Part shown: positions 1 to 7,880 of the stretch, in pieces | How positions within the stretch are numbered: the stretch's first letter is position 1 | Layout: each line of letters starts with the position of its first letter | Source of the DNA: Bacteroidales bacterium UBA1751 | GTDB taxonomy: Bacteria > Bacteroidota > Bacteroidia > Bacteroidales > UBA932 | NCBI GenBank assembly: GCA_002315995.1 | Contig: DCHN01000049.1 | Location: 3,720-22,143, forward strand | Length of the DNA stretch: 18,424 bases | Reading direction: 5' to 3' | Made by a program: the position numbers and the translations under genes | Notes under the pieces: generated by a model | Databases searched by the model: none | Told to the model about the DNA's origin: nothing | What the model saw: the letters and a program-made list of their open reading frames with translations, nothing else

Positions 1-812
1 CGACTTATCTTCTCCTCCCCGGCAGAGGCATCCATTGCCAGCAGGGTCTGGAACTCGGGCTGCATGTCAGGCGTCACGCTTCTGAATGCGTCAACCAGCA
101 GCCAACTCTTTTTGTTGTTGAGAATGTCGCCCCCTATTGCCTTTCCGAAAATCTTCTCATCTCCAAAGGTGTCAAAGTAGTCATCCTGTATCTGGAACGC
201 TATTCCAATGTGATAGGCGAACTTGTATATGAGGTTTACAGTGTCATCATCTGCGTTGCCCATTATTGCACCTATTGCAGCAGAGGTGGCAATGAGAACA
301 GCCGTCTTGAGACCTATCATCTCTATGTAGTCGTCCATTGTAATGAATGGAAGATCTTCAAAGTTCATATCATACTGCTGCCCCTCACACACCTTGGCCG
401 CCATGTCATTGAAAAGCGAAAGGATGTTCCCCAACTTGTCACTGTTGCATTGGCTTATGAGGGAGTATGCTGCAATGTTCATCACATCGCCCGAGAGTAT
501 GGCAATGTTGCTGTTCCACCTCTTGTAAACCGTTGGCTGACCCCTCCTTATTGAGGCGTTGTCCATTATGTCATCGTGTATGAGGGTGAAGGCGTGGAAA
601 ATCTCAAGTGCCATTGCAGGTTTGAGCACCTTGTTGTTGAGCTCATCCTTGAACAGGGAGTATACCAGCAGACAGGTCAGAGGCCTGAGTCTCTTGCCGC
701 CTATTGACACCATATACCTCAAAGGTGCGTAGAGTTCCTGCGGATCCTTCTCAAAATCCAGCTCTGCAAGAGACTTCTCAATTATATTCTGTAGTTGTGG
801 AATCGTGTACAT
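1..812 (-). CDS. Polyprenyl diphosphate synthase, 3' end cut by window edge
   Basis: Trans-isoprenyl diphosphate synthase, which condenses isopentenyl diphosphate onto an allylic primer in the cytosol. The reading frame stays open from ATG at 812 to the left edge, giving 270 visible residues; the family is usually about 320-330, so roughly 50 C-terminal residues are missing. Visible hallmarks are GGKRLRP (residues 38-44), the first aspartate-rich motif HDDIMD (79-84), RRGQPT (89-94), and the second motif QIQDDYFD (207-214), which bind Mg-diphosphate. The residue five before the first DDxxD is Phe75. In long-chain synthases such as E. coli IspB that position is Ala, so a shorter product (C15-C20) is my inference. 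The start is set by a -7 promoter box 5 nt upstream. It lies last in a minus-strand gene run, 14 bp after pnuC. The family call is firm; the chain length is not. Confidence 0.93.
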   Translation of the reverse strand, partial: MYTIPQLQNIIEKSLAELDFEKDPQELYAPLRYMVSIGGKRLRPLTCLLVYSLFKDELNNKVLKPAMALEIFHAFTLIHDDIMDNASIRRGQPTVYKRWNSNIAILSGDVMNIAAYSLISQCNSDKLGNILSLFNDMAAKVCEGQQYDMNFEDLPFITMDDYIEMIGLKTAVLIATSAAIGAIMGNADDDTVNLIYKFAYHIGIAFQIQDDYFDTFGDEKIFGKAIGGDILNNKKSWLLVDAFRSVTPDMQPEFQTLLAMDASAGEEKIS

Positions 813-817
813 ATTAT

Positions 818-826
818 GCAAATATA
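818..826 (-). promoter_or_regulatory. Bacteroidota -7 promoter box for the polyprenyl synthase gene
   Basis: Read on the minus strand the site is TATATTTGC, a full match to TAnnTTTGC. It abuts the pnuC stop codon (827-829) and ends 5 nt before the ATG at 812. A transcript starting the usual 4-7 nt downstream would have almost no 5' leader. I see no convincing -33 TTTG at the expected distance, so the gene may also be read through from upstream. Confidence 0.55.
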
Positions 827-1531
827 CTAATTTTTGACACCTCTTGCACTCCTGCTCCAAACAACGGCTCCGTTAATGGCATTGGCGAGATAGAAGACCC
901 ACATCAGAAAGACAACAGCCGCATGAGGAGTCCCGTTGTACCATAACCATCCCCACATTATTACACTTACAATATCGGTAAGTATCCACAATATCCACTG
1001 CTCCATATATGCCTTGACCATAAGAAACATGGCAACAATTGAAAAAATGGTGGTGAAGGAGTCCTTGTATGGCTGTGGATCTGCTGTAAACTCACTAAGT
1101 ACATAGCCTACCAGCAGCGTGGCCACAATGCTCACTGCGGCTGTAATAAGCCGGCCCTGTATTGAAAGAAACCTGCACTGCACCAGTGTAGAGGCCTCAC
1201 ACTGCTGCGAAGACTTGCGTCTGTTCCAAAGGAGCCATCCAATTATGTTCATTGGAAAATAATAGAGGATATTGAGCACGGCATCACCGTAAACCTTGCT
1301 CTTGAATGAGATATAACCGTAAAGAAGCACGTTTACTATACCGAATATATAGTTCCAGATGCTTCTTTTTGCAACAAGCACAACGCATACAACTCCCGTT
1401 ATTCCGGCAATTGAGCCCATTATGTCTATCTCATTCTTCAACCAGTTGCAAATGAGTGTTGTGGCAATGATGCCTATAATAAGAAACCAGTCAAACAAGT
1501 TGAGTGTAGATCTCTTGGTGATTTCTGCCAT
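827..1531 (-). CDS. pnuC: PnuC-type nicotinamide riboside/vitamin transporter
   Basis: Inner-membrane facilitator of the PnuC family, which takes up non-phosphorylated vitamin precursors such as nicotinamide riboside, trapped afterwards by cytosolic phosphorylation. The protein has 234 residues with about seven hydrophobic segments. The family's Trp-rich stretches are visible: NIIGWLLWNRRK mid-protein and QWILWILTDIVSVIMWGW near the C-terminus. I start it at ATG 1531 (MAEITKRS); the frame extends four codons to a TTG at 1543, a weaker choice. It lies 32 bp after the large envelope protein gene and 14 bp before the polyprenyl synthase gene, so cotranscription is likely. No NAD- or thiamine-pathway gene and no riboswitch lies nearby. 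The substrate is therefore open: nicotinamide riboside is the default, while thiamine (PnuT) or riboflavin (PnuX) subtypes are possible. Confidence 0.85.
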   Translation of the reverse strand: MAEITKRSTLNLFDWFLIIGIIATTLICNWLKNEIDIMGSIAGITGVVCVVLVAKRSIWNYIFGIVNVLLYGYISFKSKVYGDAVLNILYYFPMNIIGWLLWNRRKSSQQCEASTLVQCRFLSIQGRLITAAVSIVATLLVGYVLSEFTADPQPYKDSFTTIFSIVAMFLMVKAYMEQWILWILTDIVSVIMWGWLWYNGTPHAAVVFLMWVFYLANAINGAVVWSRSARGVKN

Positions 1532-1563
1532 ACCAATGTTCAATTAACTATTTATGCATATTT

Positions 1564-4500
1564 TTAAAGCGAAATGCTGAAGAGAAGCTCGAACTTGCCG
1601 CTCCGCGCCATTTGTCTGTAACTGTATCTTACTCCAAGGCTTGCCGGATATCCTATACTGAGATAGTAACCATCGAGCGAAGCCTCTATTCCATACGAAC
1701 TGATGTTTGTCCACTCTGTCTTCATAGGACCGTTCTCCACTCTTGCCTTATATGAAAGTCCCGCAAAATCTGCAAAAGGAGTGAACCTCATACGTGTAGC
1801 GTAAAGGAGCCACCATATATTGAAATCGCCCAGATACACAGGAACCTGATAGTCAAGGGTAACCTTCCAGTAGTTCTCTCCGTACATCTTTTCGTAACCT
1901 CTTGGCATTGAAATAAGATTGCTCATATAGAAGATCTTCCCATCTGTGAAACTCTTCTGAAATCCTCCACCCAGACGGAAGCCATCAATGCTTCCGAAAC
2001 CGGGAGCGTATGCATAGCCCTCAATTGCAGCTGATGATGCAAAGAGAGATGATTGCGTAGGGCAGAACTTTGAAAAGGCTTTTATTCCGCCTCCCCAGCG
2101 AGGATATACTTCACTGTGTGACATCTTCCGGTATTTATAGAGCGTGAAGCCGGCTATCATCTCATTATAGAGATACTTGTTCCCCGAGATGTCATAAAAT
2201 TTGTTGTTGTCAAACTTGTAAAGCACCTGTGGAACAAAGCCGCTGTTCCATCCTCCCCTGCTGAAATTGAACGGTACATATACCGATGCCTGCAGCTCAA
2301 ACAAATGGCCTCTTGCATCACCTGATTTCAAAACATACCCCTGGTCATCTTTTTCAACGGAAATCTCGCTCCTGCGCTCGGAATTATAGTCCGCCTCCAA
2401 TCTGAATACAGGATAGAGACCGGTATACTCCGCCATAATATGGCCGCCGTGGTATCCAGGTCTGTAAGAGTAGCCGAAGAGCGAAACCAGTGTACCAAGC
2501 TTGTTCTGCGAGAGAAGAGTTGCACCCAACGAGACATAATCTCTTGTATTCTCACCTGTGGAGTTCATTATTCTGTTGGGATTTATATAGAAAGGGGCCC
2601 AGGAGTGAAGGTTGAAGAGATGTTTGGCCTTATAGTATCTCTCCGAGTCATACTTTACTCCGGCAGGTTTGAGGTAATTCTCCCTTGTCTCCCTTATTAT
2701 TGAGTCAGAAGGCTGCTCCCATAGAGTTGAAGTGAAAATGGTGGTATCCCTCTCATTCAACTTTTCCGAGTCGAATTCCGTATACACGGGTTTGTATCCA
2801 TCCAATGTCACATTGGAGTAGTAAACTCTTCCGTCGTCAGTGGCAAATGGAGAGTGCGCTCCATAAAGTGAATTGGTAACTCTGTGAGATATGCTTCTTA
2901 TGGTGGTGCCGCTGTTTGGATCAAGGTCTATAAGATCCTCCTCATTCACACAGTAGATGTTGTCAACACCATCGAAATCAGATTCAAAATAGATGGCTCC
3001 TTTGCTTTGGGAGAGATTTGATATTGATGAGTATGAATAACCTGAAACTCTGCTCCAGGCATCCCTGTTGTTCATATATAACTCTCCTGAACCAAGAATC
3101 TTCATAATGTCAACCCTGTATAGGGCAACTCCATTTACATCAAGACCCAGGGCATAGAGCCATTTGCTGCACCATATTGTCTCAAGAATCTGAATATGTG
3201 CTCCGGGGCCTGTAATTTCACACAGCTCCTCCCGTGTTGAAAGCCTGAAAATCTTTACCGAAGACTCACCCTGAACGTCATATTTAATTGCCGATATGCG
3301 CTCTCCAGATTCATCCGGCATAGGGTTGAAGAGCCTCTCACCATGAGTGATTTTTGTAATATCGCCGCTTGCTATGTCGTAAAGATATATATTGGAGTTG
3401 TTCTTGTGCACCCACCTGGCCGATGGTGTAATTTCAGACCAGACCAGGAACTTGGAGTTGCCCTTGATTTGACTGGTGTTGGATGAGAAGGCCTGAAGGG
3501 TCTTCTCCCCGCCTCTGTGCTGCTTCACAAAATCCGTGTTGGTGCTCACCATTACAAGTGAAGTTGGCTGGGCATAACCTCTCTTTATATAGATGACTGA
3601 ATCTGGAGATACAACCACCGGAGATACATAGGTCTGGTAGAAACTGCTCTCCTTGTGCGGAATAGTCTGTGCCTCTGTAATTTCCCTGCGCTCCAGGTCC
3701 GCTCTCCATTTCTCCAGATACCAATCCTTCATGCTGTTGAAGTAGGAGTTGTAACTCCCCTTGGTTATATATCTGTTATAAGCCGAAAGATCTGAATAGG
3801 GGTTGTAGAAGTGGTCCGCCATATACTTCAGAAGTCTGGCGCTCAAATGAGGAGTCTTTGCAATTGAATGGGCATGTTCGGCCTGAAGATATCCGAATTC
3901 ATATATGCTTGGAGCATATTTCTTGTATGAGCCGTATCTCCACTGACGTCTGTTCCTCTGCTCTCCGCTCAGGAAGGCAGCCCTGTAGTACTCAAAGAAC
4001 TGAGCCTTTCTTCCCCTGCCGGCCGGAGAGTAGTGCGTCTCCCTGTAAACGGCATCACCTTCAAGAAAGTATTGTCCCGCGTATGCTCCTGCCGCAAATC
4101 CAGTGGCCATTTGTCCGAAAACAGCATAGAAGAGCTTCATGTTCTTTCCTGTAAAGTGCTCCAACTGGCCCACATGCGCGCTCTCGTGAAGAACCAGCTG
4201 AAGATCCCATGGAAGCGAGAAGTCAGCCGATACCTGGGGTGTAGTGTACAACTCCACCCTCTTGGGGGCCCAACTCACAACTCCATTGCTCAGAAGGTTA
4301 TATGGATGAAGGATGACTTCAATAGGGTCGGGATTTATCTGCAAATCGGACATGGTCTGCTGCCTGGTACTTTCGAGCAGCCAGGTGTACTGTTGGGCAA
4401 GCGAATCAACTTCCATAGGATATACGACCCTGTAGTTGGGTGTCTTTATGACATTCCACTTTATGCTTGCCGGATCATCTCCCGTACTGTAGAACTGCGC

Positions 4501-4566
4501 ACCGGCCCTGCCGGAGAGCAAAGCAGTTAACAATATGAGAAAAAATATCTTCCTGATCATCTCCAT
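1564..4566 (-). CDS. Exported metallopeptidase-like / TolB-like propeller / outer-membrane barrel protein
   Basis: A 1000-residue exported protein of unknown role. Residues 1-24 form a signal peptide (hydrophobic IFFLILLTALL, cleavage near AGAQ). Residues about 40-290 look like a gluzincin zinc peptidase: LHESAH carries HExxH at 127-131, and FLEGDA supplies a plausible third ligand, Glu169. Residues about 310-640 hold repeats resembling TolB-type beta-propeller blades, for example IYLYDIASGD followed by a Lys-Ile-Thr-rich strand. Residues about 650-1000 are rich in alternating aromatic strands, as in an outer-membrane beta-barrel, and the chain ends in a strand-like LLFSISL. Similar long TolB-like proteins are known in Bacteroidota, but I know of no established function. 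ATG 4560 (MIRK) is an alternative start. The gene begins 6 bp after the phosphodiester glycosidase stop, which suggests one transcript. The HExxH and signal peptide are directly seen; the propeller and barrel are inferred from composition. Confidence 0.85.
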   Translation of the reverse strand: MEMIRKIFFLILLTALLSGRAGAQFYSTGDDPASIKWNVIKTPNYRVVYPMEVDSLAQQYTWLLESTRQQTMSDLQINPDPIEVILHPYNLLSNGVVSWAPKRVELYTTPQVSADFSLPWDLQLVLHESAHVGQLEHFTGKNMKLFYAVFGQMATGFAAGAYAGQYFLEGDAVYRETHYSPAGRGRKAQFFEYYRAAFLSGEQRNRRQWRYGSYKKYAPSIYEFGYLQAEHAHSIAKTPHLSARLLKYMADHFYNPYSDLSAYNRYITKGSYNSYFNSMKDWYLEKWRADLERREITEAQTIPHKESSFYQTYVSPVVVSPDSVIYIKRGYAQPTSLVMVSTNTDFVKQHRGGEKTLQAFSSNTSQIKGNSKFLVWSEITPSARWVHKNNSNIYLYDIASGDITKITHGERLFNPMPDESGERISAIKYDVQGESSVKIFRLSTREELCEITGPGAHIQILETIWCSKWLYALGLDVNGVALYRVDIMKILGSGELYMNNRDAWSRVSGYSYSSISNLSQSKGAIYFESDFDGVDNIYCVNEEDLIDLDPNSGTTIRSISHRVTNSLYGAHSPFATDDGRVYYSNVTLDGYKPVYTEFDSEKLNERDTTIFTSTLWEQPSDSIIRETRENYLKPAGVKYDSERYYKAKHLFNLHSWAPFYINPNRIMNSTGENTRDYVSLGATLLSQNKLGTLVSLFGYSYRPGYHGGHIMAEYTGLYPVFRLEADYNSERRSEISVEKDDQGYVLKSGDARGHLFELQASVYVPFNFSRGGWNSGFVPQVLYKFDNNKFYDISGNKYLYNEMIAGFTLYKYRKMSHSEVYPRWGGGIKAFSKFCPTQSSLFASSAAIEGYAYAPGFGSIDGFRLGGGFQKSFTDGKIFYMSNLISMPRGYEKMYGENYWKVTLDYQVPVYLGDFNIWWLLYATRMRFTPFADFAGLSYKARVENGPMKTEWTNISSYGIEASLDGYYLSIGYPASLGVRYSYRQMARSGKFELLFSISL

Positions 4567-4572
4567 TACCTG

Positions 4573-5532
4573 TTATTCCAATGAATGCTGCTTTTCAACC
4601 ACTCTTATTGCAACGCAGTTCGGAACCCTCCTCTCACCATTGTGGTCAAACTTCTTGTTGTCGCATGGATAGCTGACTATTCCATTGCTGTTCTCTATTC
4701 CCTTTGAATCGGCAACCGACTTCTCTATGTAAAGGGCTGTTGAACCTCCACCATCGAGATTGAGAAGATCCTTTGCGCCAAGCCATTTGAAGAATGCGCG
4801 CATCTCCACCAAAGACATTCCGTTGGCCTGGGCGGAACGGCCGTCAACACACACCAGCCAAATTTTTCCATTGGGAAAAACCGCAATGGCTGTTCGCGGA
4901 TGCCTGTTGTAGTTGAAGCTTACCTCCTCTATTGGCAAGGTGGCTCCTGCATGCATCAGAAGCGGTCCGCACGACATTACATATGGATCTCCAAGACGTT
5001 TCTCAAAATCCATATCCAAATCATCGGGATTTGCAATTGTAACTCTTGAACAGCTGTCAATTATAAGAACACCATCGTTTGTGCGTCCTCTCTTCGTTCT
5101 GTTCTCATCTCCATTCCCATTTATGAGCCTGCCTCCTACAACCAAATGGCAAACCGCATTGTGAGGTTTGTTGAAACTGAAGAAATTCCCGTTAACCGCA
5201 GCCAGCACACCTGCTTCCGAAGCCATTTGGGAAGTGCCTTTCCTCTCCTGTTCGCTGCACAGAAGCTCCATTGCCACCCCGTTTGCCGAAGGTGTGAACT
5301 CAACTGCCGAAATGAACTGGTTTGAAGAGAAGAGGTTACCCTCGAATGAGAGGCTCATGTAGTATACGCCATTTTCAATCTCCACCCTTCTCCACTGGGC
5401 ATCAACAACTGCAGATGAATCTGCTGCAGTAACATTGCCGTACCAGTTCTCCTTCTGCTGAGCGCTCAGCAGGGAGATGGCCATTACAGTAAAAAGGGCT
5501 GAGAGTAAGAATCTTTTCATGTTCGGTTTCAT
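4573..5532 (-). CDS. Secreted phosphodiester glycosidase family protein (NAGPA domain)
   Basis: Exported protein of the NAGPA family (phosphodiester alpha-GlcNAcase-like). The family is known for removing GlcNAc from phosphodiester-linked sugars in the mammalian enzyme; bacterial members probably act on envelope or extracellular glycans. Visible conserved blocks are AVNGNFF (112-118), DGVLIIDS (153-160), RHPRTAIAVF (210-219), CVDGRSAQANGMSL (228-241) and NLDGGGSTALY (258-268), the last being the family's most diagnostic motif. A signal peptide spans about residues 6-25, ending LLSAQQ. The start may be the internal Met at 5520 (MKRFLL), which gives a more typical signal sequence. It follows the phosphate transporter-like gene by 11 bp and precedes the metallopeptidase-barrel gene by 6 bp, so all three are probably cotranscribed. 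The natural substrate cannot be read from the sequence. Confidence 0.9.
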   Translation of the reverse strand: MKPNMKRFLLSALFTVMAISLLSAQQKENWYGNVTAADSSAVVDAQWRRVEIENGVYYMSLSFEGNLFSSNQFISAVEFTPSANGVAMELLCSEQERKGTSQMASEAGVLAAVNGNFFSFNKPHNAVCHLVVGGRLINGNGDENRTKRGRTNDGVLIIDSCSRVTIANPDDLDMDFEKRLGDPYVMSCGPLLMHAGATLPIEEVSFNYNRHPRTAIAVFPNGKIWLVCVDGRSAQANGMSLVEMRAFFKWLGAKDLLNLDGGGSTALYIEKSVADSKGIENSNGIVSYPCDNKKFDHNGERRVPNCVAIRVVEKQHSLE

Positions 5533-5543
5533 ATAGCTCTGTT

Positions 5544-7250
5544 TTATTTTATCTCCTCAATTGCTTCAGATATGTTTATAATATAGTCGCCCATCTGCTC
5601 CACCTCGTTGACCATATCCATATAATATACTCCTGTTGTATAATCATACTCCTTGTTCTCCAGAGAGATTAGATGCTCCTCCTTGAGTGAGGTTCTCATC
5701 TCATTTATGTCATGTTCTATTCTGCGTGCGTTGGATATCTCCTCCAGATTCCCATAGTCACACTGAAGATTTGCCAGAAGGGCCTCCAGTCCGCTGTCAA
5801 CAAGGTCGAACATTCCGTTGAGTCTGCGCAGCATTGCAGGCGAGTATGACACCTTGTGGAAGTTGCGTTTCTTTATGATTCTGGCAATATTGAATCCTGA
5901 GTCCCCCATACTCTCAAGCTCCCCTATTATTCTGTACATTGCCTGAATCCTCAAACCTGTAAGATGCGACACCTCTCCCTGTGAAATCTCAGTGAGATAC
6001 TGGGCTATTTCATACTCTATTCTGTCTGTAATCTGCTCATAGTGTTCAAGCATCCTGTAGTGCTCCTCAAATACCTCCTCCGAGTCGCTGTTCAGCGCAA
6101 CCCTGGCATATCCCCACTCCCTTTTGCACAACTGGGCAAAGTGTACTATTTCGGCCTTTGCCTGCCCCAGCGAAAGTTCGGCGGTGTTCAGCAGACCCCC
6201 TCTGAGAAACTGGAGCTTGAAAACCTCCTCCTCAGCCTTTGGATTGGAGACCATTGAGGTAACGGCCTTCACTATATACCTCTTGAACCAAATCTGTACA
6301 AACATGTTCAGAACATTGAACAGCGTATGCGCCATTGCCACTGCTATCATGAGGGAGTTCTTTCCGGCACCGGGATCCATAGGATTGTCACACCCCACAT
6401 GGGAGGTGGCCATTGACACCAGCGATATGAACCATGCAAAGAAGCAGAGGGAGAGAATGACACCTATAAGGTTGAAGAGCAGATGAACCCTTGCCGCACG
6501 TTTTGCGGAGACATTTGTCATAGAAGAGGCCACATTGGCCGTGAAGGTTGTACCAAGGTTCTCTCCGAGCAGCATTGCAACTCCCATTGGAAAGGAGATG
6601 AATCCCTGCCCCACCAGGAGGATAGTGAGTGCTATTGTTGCTGACGAAGCGCGCAGAAGCACCGTTATTACTACACCTATCGCCGTAAAAAGAAGAACAG
6701 ATACAAAGCCGTGGGACGACCACTGCGCCATTGCTGCGGAAATGGAGTCAATACAGTGGGCCGGTGGGAAGGTTCCGTTCATATACCAGAGGCCCAGCAG
6801 GAGAAGCGATGCTCCTATTATGAGCTCACCTATGCCGTTTCTCCCCTTAACCCTTGAAATCATAAGGAAGAAACCAACCGCTATTGCTGGAAGCAGTGCT
6901 GCAAAGAGGTTGAAGCGCATGCCAACAAGCGCAATGATCCATGCAGTGACTGTTGTGCCAATGTTTGCACCCATTATTATGCCAACCGACTGTGAAAGCG
7001 AAAGGATGCCTGCATTAACAAAGCTGACAACCATTACGGTTGCAGCAGTTGACGACTGTATTATGGCTGTAATGGCCACACCGAGAAGAACGGAGGAGAT
7101 GCTTCCCTTTGTAAGGGATGTAATGAGGCTCCTGAGCTGGTTGGCCGCAATTTTCTGAATGCTCTGGCTCATCATCTTCATTCCATACAGGAACAGAGCC
7201 ATGGCGCCAAGCAATGTCAGTATGTAGAGTAGAATATCCATAGCGGGCAT
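5544..7250 (-). CDS. Na+/phosphate cotransporter-like protein with C-terminal PhoU-like domain
   Basis: Inner-membrane protein of the NptA/PNaS (SLC34-like) family, which moves phosphate with sodium. The N-terminal 330 residues are hydrophobic and carry the family's two inverted repeats. The first has QSSTAATVM (the QSS motif) and GANIGTTVTA; the second has RASSATIAL and GENLGTTFTA. Residues about 340-565 are a charged helical region resembling PhoU, a common C-terminal fusion in bacterial members. The frame reaches a TTG at 7268, but a perfect -7 promoter box lies inside that extension, so translation more likely starts at ATG 7250 (MPAMDILL) or ATG 7241 (MDILLYI). The second repeat has Arg-Ala where Gln-Ser is usual. 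The gene heads a close-packed minus-strand run and is separated by 25 bp from yidD upstream. The substrate is inferred from the family. Confidence 0.9.
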   Translation of the reverse strand: MPAMDILLYILTLLGAMALFLYGMKMMSQSIQKIAANQLRSLITSLTKGSISSVLLGVAITAIIQSSTAATVMVVSFVNAGILSLSQSVGIIMGANIGTTVTAWIIALVGMRFNLFAALLPAIAVGFFLMISRVKGRNGIGELIIGASLLLLGLWYMNGTFPPAHCIDSISAAMAQWSSHGFVSVLLFTAIGVVITVLLRASSATIALTILLVGQGFISFPMGVAMLLGENLGTTFTANVASSMTNVSAKRAARVHLLFNLIGVILSLCFFAWFISLVSMATSHVGCDNPMDPGAGKNSLMIAVAMAHTLFNVLNMFVQIWFKRYIVKAVTSMVSNPKAEEEVFKLQFLRGGLLNTAELSLGQAKAEIVHFAQLCKREWGYARVALNSDSEEVFEEHYRMLEHYEQITDRIEYEIAQYLTEISQGEVSHLTGLRIQAMYRIIGELESMGDSGFNIARIIKKRNFHKVSYSPAMLRRLNGMFDLVDSGLEALLANLQCDYGNLEEISNARRIEHDINEMRTSLKEEHLISLENKEYDYTTGVYYMDMVNEVEQMGDYIINISEAIEEIK

Positions 7251-7254
7251 TTTT

Positions 7255-7263
7255 GCAAATATA
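7255..7263 (-). promoter_or_regulatory. -7 promoter box for the Na+/Pi cotransporter-like gene
   Basis: The minus strand reads TATATTTGC, a full TAnnTTTGC match. Transcription would begin about 7249-7251, on or next to the ATG at 7250. This splits the five-gene run below it from the rnpA-yidD operon above, and argues against the TTG start at 7268. No clear -33 TTTG is seen upstream. Confidence 0.5.
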
Positions 7264-7275
7264 ACCAATTATTCT

Positions 7276-7515
7276 TTATGGGACAGGGTCATATCCGCTT
7301 CCTCCCCACGGATGACACCTGAGAATTCTTCTTACTGCAAGGTATGTGCCCTTTATTGGGCCATGCTTTCTCAACGCCTCAATGGCGTACTGTGAACAGG
7401 TGGGTGTGAAACGGCATGTGGGTGGCTTGAGCGGAGAGATGCAAACCTGATAGAATCTCACCAGGAGAAGAAGTGGGGCTGATAATATTTTCCTTAACGT
7501 TTCCCTGCAGTTCAT
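7276..7515 (-). CDS. yidD: Membrane protein insertion efficiency factor YidD
   Basis: Small (79-residue) YidD protein, an amphipathic, membrane-associated factor that assists YidC-dependent insertion of inner-membrane proteins. The sequence carries essentially the full family signature: FYQVCISPLKPPTCRF, FTPTCSQYAIEAL, and the C-terminal RCHPWGGSGYDPVP. Its ATG overlaps the rnpA stop codon in a 4-bp ATGA junction, which indicates coupled translation with rnpA. rnpA-yidD adjacency is widespread in bacteria. Here the usual partners rpmH, yidC and dnaA are not next to it; hemD and DUF4271 lie upstream instead. Confidence 0.96.
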   Translation of the reverse strand: MNCRETLRKILSAPLLLLVRFYQVCISPLKPPTCRFTPTCSQYAIEALRKHGPIKGTYLAVRRILRCHPWGGSGYDPVP

Positions 7516-7871
7516 TGGCGTGAAATGGTGGTGAGAGCCTCTCTGATTCCTCCCTCAATTGAACCATAATTGAGTTCGCTCTTGGCAACGTAAACAAAAA
7601 GAATGTGATATGACTCGCCCTCGGGAAGAATTGACTTGTTCAGCCTATAGGCCTCCCTGCTCCTTCGTTTGAGAAGATTTCTCCATACGGCCCTCTTGAA
7701 ATTCCTCTTTGGTACAGATATCACAACAGCAGTTGGAGATAGGGAGTCGGAGCACTTTTTATATGTAACTCTGAATGGATAAGCGAAGAGATGCTCCCCC
7801 TCACTCATAAGTGAGGACAATTCCTTTTTGGAACTCAGTCTCTCCTCTTTCTTGAAAGTGAACTGATGCAT
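7512..7871 (-). CDS. rnpA: Ribonuclease P protein component
   Basis: Protein subunit of RNase P (119 residues, normal length). It binds the catalytic RNA and helps it recognise the 5' leader of pre-tRNAs. The basic signature is visible as FKRAVWRNLLKRRSREAYR (about residues 58-76), matching the family's RNxxKRxxRE motif, and VVISVPKR precedes it as the central strand. The N-terminal FKKEERLSSKKELSSLM fits the usual start of the fold. It begins 9 bp after hemD and overlaps yidD by 4 bp. It is probably transcribed from the promoter ahead of the SUI1 gene at about 9700. Confidence 0.95.
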   Translation of the reverse strand: MHQFTFKKEERLSSKKELSSLMSEGEHLFAYPFRVTYKKCSDSLSPTAVVISVPKRNFKRAVWRNLLKRRSREAYRLNKSILPEGESYHILFVYVAKSELNYGSIEGGIREALTTISRQ

Positions 7872-7880
7872 TAATATCCT

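Noticed and set aside
210..554. Plus-strand open frame of 114 codons
   Set aside because: It lies antisense to the conserved polyprenyl synthase and shows no recognisable domain.
1532..1563. Promoter or riboswitch ahead of pnuC
   Set aside because: The 32-bp gap is too short for a known NAD or thiamine riboswitch and holds no TAnnTTTG box.
6535..7158. Plus-strand open frame of 207 codons
   Set aside because: It is antisense to the cotransporter-like gene, whose conserved motifs lie in the other strand; its Pro/Arg/Thr-rich composition is typical of a shadow frame.
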